Below, in pieces: positions 59,833 to 64,000 of a DNA stretch of 64,000 bases; position 1 is the first letter of the stretch, and each line of letters begins with the position of its first letter. Source of the DNA: Polyangiaceae bacterium (GTDB lineage: Bacteria; Myxococcota_A; Polyangia; Polyangiales; Polyangiaceae). The stretch spans positions 1-64,000 of the forward strand of contig JADLEQ010000080.1 in the NCBI GenBank assembly GCA_020846005.1. The letters are read 5' to 3'. Under the pieces are notes generated by a model. The model was not told the origin of the DNA, ran no database searches, and saw only the letters and a list, made by a program, of their open reading frames with translations. Position numbers and translations under genes: made by a program.

Positions 59833-62800
59833 ATGCACGACATCCTGAAGCGGGCACGACTCCTGGGTGCTGCGAGCGCGCTCGCGATGGCGTTCGCTGC
59901 GGCTTGCGCGAGCGGGGGCGACGAAGGCGGCGGGGGCGGCGGGACAGCCGCGCGCGACGCAGGGCGCGACGCCCCCGGCGGCTCGGACGGCGGGGGCAGC
60001 GGCGGCACCGCTGCGACCGGAGGCGCGGGCGGAACGGCAGGATCCGGTGGCGGCGCGGGGAGCGGCGGCGCGAGCGGCGGGGGCGCCTCGGGAGCCTCGG
60101 GCGCGGCGGGCGAAGACGCCGGCGCCGACGCGGACGCCGACGCGGACACCGACGCCGACGCCGCGGACGGCGACGGGGGGCTCGAGTGCCAGTACATCAT
60201 CGAGGTCTGCAACGGCCTCGACGACAACTGCAACGGCAGCATCGACGAGAGCGACCCGGGCGCGGGCGCCGCCTGCGCGGTGCCGGGCGCGCTCGGCGTG
60301 TGCGGGACGGGCGAGACCGCGTGCATCTTCGGCGCGTTGACGTGTGTCCCGCAGATCGCACCGGGCGCCGAGCAGTGCAACTCTCTCGACGACGACTGCG
60401 ACGGCCAGACGGACGAGGGCAACCCCGGCGGGAACCAGTCGTGCAACACGGGGCTCGACGGCGTCTGCGCCGCGGGCACGACGGCCTGCGCGGCCGGCGC
60501 GATCGTCTGCAACCAGAACGTGCAAGGCGGCGCCGAGGTGTGCAACGGCCTCGACGACGACTGCGACGGCGTGCCGGACGACGGCTTCGCCGGCGCCGGC
60601 GAGCCGTGCATCGTCACGAGCCAGGTGCCGAACACGCCGTGCGCCAGCGGCCTCACCAACTGCCTCGGGGGCCAGAACAACTGCACGCAGACGGTCTTCC
60701 CCGACGTGGAGACGTGCGACACGATCGACAACGACTGCAACGGCACGATCGACGACCCGAGCGTCCTCGACAACAAGCCGTGCACCACCGCGCTCCCCGG
60801 GGTCTGCGCCCCCGGCACGACGGACTGCTCGGGCGGTGTGTCGACCTGCGTGCCGAACGTGGCGCCCGGCGCGCAGCTCGAGACGTGTAACGCGGTGGAC
60901 GACGACTGCAACGGCACGCTGGACGACGTGGCGAACATCGCGCTCGAGTGCGGCTCGAAGCTGCCGCTCGCGTCGAACGTCGCGGGCTGGCAGTGCACCA
61001 CGGGGTACTGCCAGGTCGCGAGCTGCGCCGCGGGCTACGCCGACTGCGACGGTCAGCCCGGGAACGGGTGCGAGGTGAACACCGCGGCGAGCCCGGTCCA
61101 CTGCGGCGCCTGTGGCAACCTGTGCAGCGCGACCAACGGGAGCCCCGTCTGTTCCTCGGGCGTGTGCGCCATCGTCTGCAACACGGGGTGGGGCAACTGC
61201 GACGGCGACGCCTCGAACGGCTGCGAGCTCGCGCTCGCCTCGGACGTCGCCAACTGCGGCGCCTGCGGCAACACCTGCAGCGCGTCCGCAGGGACACCTT
61301 CTTGCAGCGGCGGGGTGTGCGGCATCGCCTGCGACCCGGGCTTCGGCAACTGCGACGGCTTCGCGCCGAACGGCTGCGAGACGAACCTGCTGACGACGGT
61401 CGCCCACTGCAGCGGCTGCGGGGCGGCCTGCAACAGCACCAACGGCACCCCGGCGTGCGCAGGCGGCACCTGCGCGATCTCCTGTAACCTCGGCTACGGA
61501 GACTGCGACGGCAGCGCGGCGACCGGCTGCGAGACGAACGTCGCCTCGACGACCTCGCACTGCGGCGCCTGCGGCAACGCCTGCAGCGCGAACAACGGCA
61601 CCCCGTCGTGCACCGGCGGGCTCTGCGGCATCGCGTGCACGACCGGCTTCGGCAACTGCGACGCCGACATCACCACCGGGTGCGAGACGAACGTCAACGT
61701 GAGCACGGCGCACTGCGGGGGGTGCGGGATCGCCTGCAATTCCACGAACGGGACGCCGTCCTGCGCCTCGGGCTCGTGCGCCATCACCTGCACCCCCGGG
61801 TTCGCGAACTGCGACGGCAGCGCGGTCAACGGCTGCGAGACGAACCTCTCCAGCGTGACGAGCTGCGGCGTCTGCGGGACGGTCTGCAGCACCGTGAACG
61901 GCATCCCGGGGTGCGACGGCACGGCCTGCACGATCGCGTGCAACCCGGGGTGGGGTAACTGCAACGGGAACCTCGCCGATGGCTGCGAGACGAACCTCGG
62001 GACGACCTCCAACTGCGGCATCTGCGGGAACGTCTGCAACTCCTCCGGCGGCACGCCCACCTGCTCCGGCGGAGTCTGCAGCGGCATCACGTGCAACCCC
62101 GGCTTCGCCAACTGCGATGGCAACGACGCGAACGGCTGTGAGACGAACACGTACACGGTGACGAACTGCGGCGCCTGCGGCACCGCGTGCAGCTCCGCGA
62201 ACGGCACGCCGAGCTGCCCCTCCGGGAGCTGCAACATCGCCTGCACGCCGGGCTTCGCCAACTGCAACGGCAACGTCGCGGACGGCTGCGAGGTCGCGCT
62301 GGGCAACGACACCACCAACTGCGGCGCCTGCGGGAACGTCTGTAACGCGACGAACGGCACCGCGACCTGCTCGTCGGGGACCTGCGGCGTGACCTGCAGC
62401 GCGGGCTTCGCGAACTGCGACGCCAACCCCTCCAACGGCTGCGAGACCTCGACGACGACGACCTCCAACTGCGGCGCGTGCGGGAACGCCTGCAGCACCG
62501 TGAACTCGACGCCGTCGTGCAGCGGCGGAGCATGTCAACTGGCCTGCACCTCCGGATGGGCCAGCTGCGACGGCAACGTCGCCAACGGCTGCGAGACCAA
62601 CATCGCGACCGGCGTGTCGAACTGCGGCGCCTGCGGCAACACCTGCAGCTCCACGAACGGCACCCCGTCCTGTGCGGCCGGCGCGTGCTCGATCGCGTGT
62701 TCGGGAGGTTACGCGAACTGCAACGGGAACGTCGCCGACGGCTGCGAGACGAACCTGGCGACGACCGCCAACTGCGGCGCCTGCGGCAACACCTGCAGCA

Positions 62801-64000
62801 CCACGAACGGGACGCCGGCGTGTGTCAGCGGCGCGTGCCAGATCGCCTGCTCCCCCGGCTGGGGCGACTGCGACGGCAACGTCGCCAACGGCTGCGAGAC
62901 GAACCTCACGACGACGACGAACTGCGGGACCTGCGGGACCGCGTGCTCCACGACGAACGGCACGCCATCCTGCACGGCCGGCGCCTGCACGATCTCCTGC
63001 ACGGCGGGCTGGGGCAACTGCGACGGCAACGCCGCCAACGGCTGCGAGACGAACCTCAACCTGCCCGGGAGCTGCGGGAGCTGCGGGACGGTGTGCAACT
63101 CGACGAACGGCACGGCCACCTGCTCCGGGGGCCTGTGCGGCATCACCTGCTCCGCGGGCTTCGGCAATTGCGACGGCAACCTCTCCAACGGCTGCGAGGT
63201 CGATCTCCAGACGAACACCACCCACTGCGGCGCGTGCAACGGCACGTGCAGCTCGAGCAACGGGACCCCATTCTGCAGCGCCGGGAGCTGCGGCATCACC
63301 TGCACTGCCGGGTTCGGCAACTGCGACTCCAACGTCGCGAACGGCTGTGAGGTGAACCTGAACACCAGCACGGCGAGCTGCGGCGCGTGCGGCACCGCCT
63401 GCAATACGACGAACGGCGTCGCCTCGTGCACCGGCGGCGCGTGCGGGATCGCGTGCAACTCGGGCTATGGCAACTGCGACGGCAACGCGTCCAACGGCTG
63501 CGAGGTGACGCTGGGGACCTCGACCTCCCACTGCGGCGGGTGCGGCAGCGCGTGCAGCACCAACAACGGCACGCCGTCGTGCTCGGGCGGGAACTGCTCG
63601 ATCGCGTGCTCGTCCGGCTACGGTGACTGCGACGGGAACGTCGGCAACGGCTGCGAGACGCAGACGAGCGCGAGCACCTCGCACTGCGGCGGGTGCGGCA
63701 GCGCGTGCAGCACCAACAACGGCACGCCGTCGTGCGTCAGCGGAAGCTGCAGCATCGCTTGCTCCTCGGGGTGGGGCAACTGCGACGCCAACGTGGCGAA
63801 CGGCTGCGAGACGTCGACGGCGTCGAGCGCGACGCACTGCGGCGCCTGCGGCACCGTGTGCAGCTCCAACCACGGCACGCCCTCGTGCTCGGGGGGGGCG
63901 TGTCAGATCGCCTGCAGCGCCGGCTGGGGCAACTGCGACGGCAACGTGAGCAACGGCTGCGAGACGGACGTCACCACCACCAGCAACTGCGGCACGTGCG
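59833..64000 (+). CDS. giant Cys-rich repeat lipoprotein, 3' end beyond the window
   Basis: Open from ATG 59833 to the last base: 1389 codons and unfinished. Lipobox LAMAFAAACASGG with Cys25, a Gly/Ala/Ser linker and an Asp/Ala run (residues about 96-118). Five MopE-like acidic motifs follow, such as CNGLDDNCNGSIDE and CNSLDDDCDGQTDE, each between Cys-rich stretches. From about residue 400, 20 repeats of about 50 residues run to the edge: WGNCDGNxxNGCETN, xxNCGACGxxC, then NGTPSCSxGxC. DNA repeats are 150-156 bp long. Such proteins form stiff disulfide-linked stalks and bind calcium or copper through acidic loops in some relatives. Total length cannot be known here. Confidence 0.9.
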   Translation, partial: MHDILKRARLLGAASALAMAFAAACASGGDEGGGGGGTAARDAGRDAPGGSDGGGSGGTAATGGAGGTAGSGGGAGSGGASGGGASGASGAAGEDAGADADADADTDADAADGDGGLECQYIIEVCNGLDDNCNGSIDESDPGAGAACAVPGALGVCGTGETACIFGALTCVPQIAPGAEQCNSLDDDCDGQTDEGNPGGNQSCNTGLDGVCAAGTTACAAGAIVCNQNVQGGAEVCNGLDDDCDGVPDDGFAGAGEPCIVTSQVPNTPCASGLTNCLGGQNNCTQTVFPDVETCDTIDNDCNGTIDDPSVLDNKPCTTALPGVCAPGTTDCSGGVSTCVPNVAPGAQLETCNAVDDDCNGTLDDVANIALECGSKLPLASNVAGWQCTTGYCQVASCAAGYADCDGQPGNGCEVNTAASPVHCGACGNLCSATNGSPVCSSGVCAIVCNTGWGNCDGDASNGCELALASDVANCGACGNTCSASAGTPSCSGGVCGIACDPGFGNCDGFAPNGCETNLLTTVAHCSGCGAACNSTNGTPACAGGTCAISCNLGYGDCDGSAATGCETNVASTTSHCGACGNACSANNGTPSCTGGLCGIACTTGFGNCDADITTGCETNVNVSTAHCGGCGIACNSTNGTPSCASGSCAITCTPGFANCDGSAVNGCETNLSSVTSCGVCGTVCSTVNGIPGCDGTACTIACNPGWGNCNGNLADGCETNLGTTSNCGICGNVCNSSGGTPTCSGGVCSGITCNPGFANCDGNDANGCETNTYTVTNCGACGTACSSANGTPSCPSGSCNIACTPGFANCNGNVADGCEVALGNDTTNCGACGNVCNATNGTATCSSGTCGVTCSAGFANCDANPSNGCETSTTTTSNCGACGNACSTVNSTPSCSGGACQLACTSGWASCDGNVANGCETNIATGVSNCGACGNTCSSTNGTPSCAAGACSIACSGGYANCNGNVADGCETNLATTANCGACGNTCSTTNGTPACVSGACQIACSPGWGDCDGNVANGCETNLTTTTNCGTCGTACSTTNGTPSCTAGACTISCTAGWGNCDGNAANGCETNLNLPGSCGSCGTVCNSTNGTATCSGGLCGITCSAGFGNCDGNLSNGCEVDLQTNTTHCGACNGTCSSSNGTPFCSAGSCGITCTAGFGNCDSNVANGCEVNLNTSTASCGACGTACNTTNGVASCTGGACGIACNSGYGNCDGNASNGCEVTLGTSTSHCGGCGSACSTNNGTPSCSGGNCSIACSSGYGDCDGNVGNGCETQTSASTSHCGGCGSACSTNNGTPSCVSGSCSIACSSGWGNCDANVANGCETSTASSATHCGACGTVCSSNHGTPSCSGGACQIACSAGWGNCDGNVSNGCETDVTTTSNCGTC

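Noticed and set aside
59767-63873. A 1368-codon minus-strand open frame
   Set aside because: It is antisense to the Cys-repeat gene; its Val/Ala/Arg-rich repeats are the mirror of the 150-bp DNA repeats and there is no start context or family.
61060-64000. CRISPR-like periodic repeats
   Set aside because: Units are 150 bp long, imperfect, and translate into one continuous Cys-repeat protein.

Overview
The window is GC-rich (about 70 percent) bacterial chromosome that reads as myxobacterial, probably from the Polyangiales side of the phylum. The evidence is a MYXO-CTERM-like C-terminus, many lipoproteins with Gly/Ser/Ala-rich linkers, a choice-of-anchor-L protein, an IgGFc-binding-domain lipoprotein, an AgmX/PglI C-terminal-domain protein, and long Cys-rich and MopE-like repeat proteins. 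Housekeeping genes (ppsA, glyA, xseA, aroE, a glycogen debrancher, biotin carboxylase, an alpha-methylacyl-CoA racemase homologue) lie between blocks of secreted or surface lipoproteins. Gene junctions are tight, with several GTGA or ATGA stop/start overlaps.

Layout. 1-2420 looks like the end of an integrated element: hypothetical genes, a zinc-finger protein and a DUF433/DUF5615 toxin-antitoxin pair with a clear promoter and operator, ending at the 3' half of a tRNA-Leu gene that is probably an attachment site. 2735-3790 is a decayed lipoprotein gene. 4046-6479 is a three-gene secreted-protein operon. 6707-9061 is ppsA. 9042-12795 (minus) holds a PEBP gene, a YceI-like lipoprotein gene and a bufferin-like RiPP cassette: Cys-motif precursor, MNIO/DUF692 enzyme and DUF2063 partner. 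12980-17477 has a choice-of-anchor-L lipoprotein, an SDR and glyA. 17615-21511 encodes a very long M48 peptidase. 21553-25195 is a scarred accessory segment between a dead and an intact copy of a dihaem cytochrome c gene; it contains an IS91-type transposase remnant, a damaged ParE-type toxin-antitoxin pair and an unknown protein. 26234-35275 is rich in surface lipoproteins, with DUF3293 and acyl-CoA dehydrogenase genes divergent around a G-rich minisatellite. 35288-37629 is a TetR-controlled hydrolase operon with two matching operators. 37864-42707 is a STAND-ATPase regulator coupled to a secreted glycoside-hydrolase-like protein. 42729-48752 is a compact minus-strand cluster xseA-aroE-debrancher-histidine kinase-response regulator. 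49005-56302 has envelope proteins, hydrolases and a broken phosphoesterase gene. 56315-58998 encodes biotin carboxylase and the racemase. 59052-59609 is a redox protein interrupted by an in-frame TGA. 59833 to the window end is a giant Cys-rich repeat lipoprotein that runs off the edge.

The strongest leads are (1) the PRXL2/SelU-like protein, whose TGA sits in a UxxC motif and is followed by a hairpin matching the bacterial SECIS pattern, so it is probably a selenoprotein; and (2) the bufferin-type cassette, whose precursor carries two CGxGxCG motifs but has a lipoprotein signal, so it may be a membrane-tethered modified metal-binding peptide. Also notable are the tRNA attachment-site remnant, paired TetR operators, a toxin-antitoxin junction apparently spoiled by one base, and the dead cytochrome copy that lost its haem-binding cysteines.
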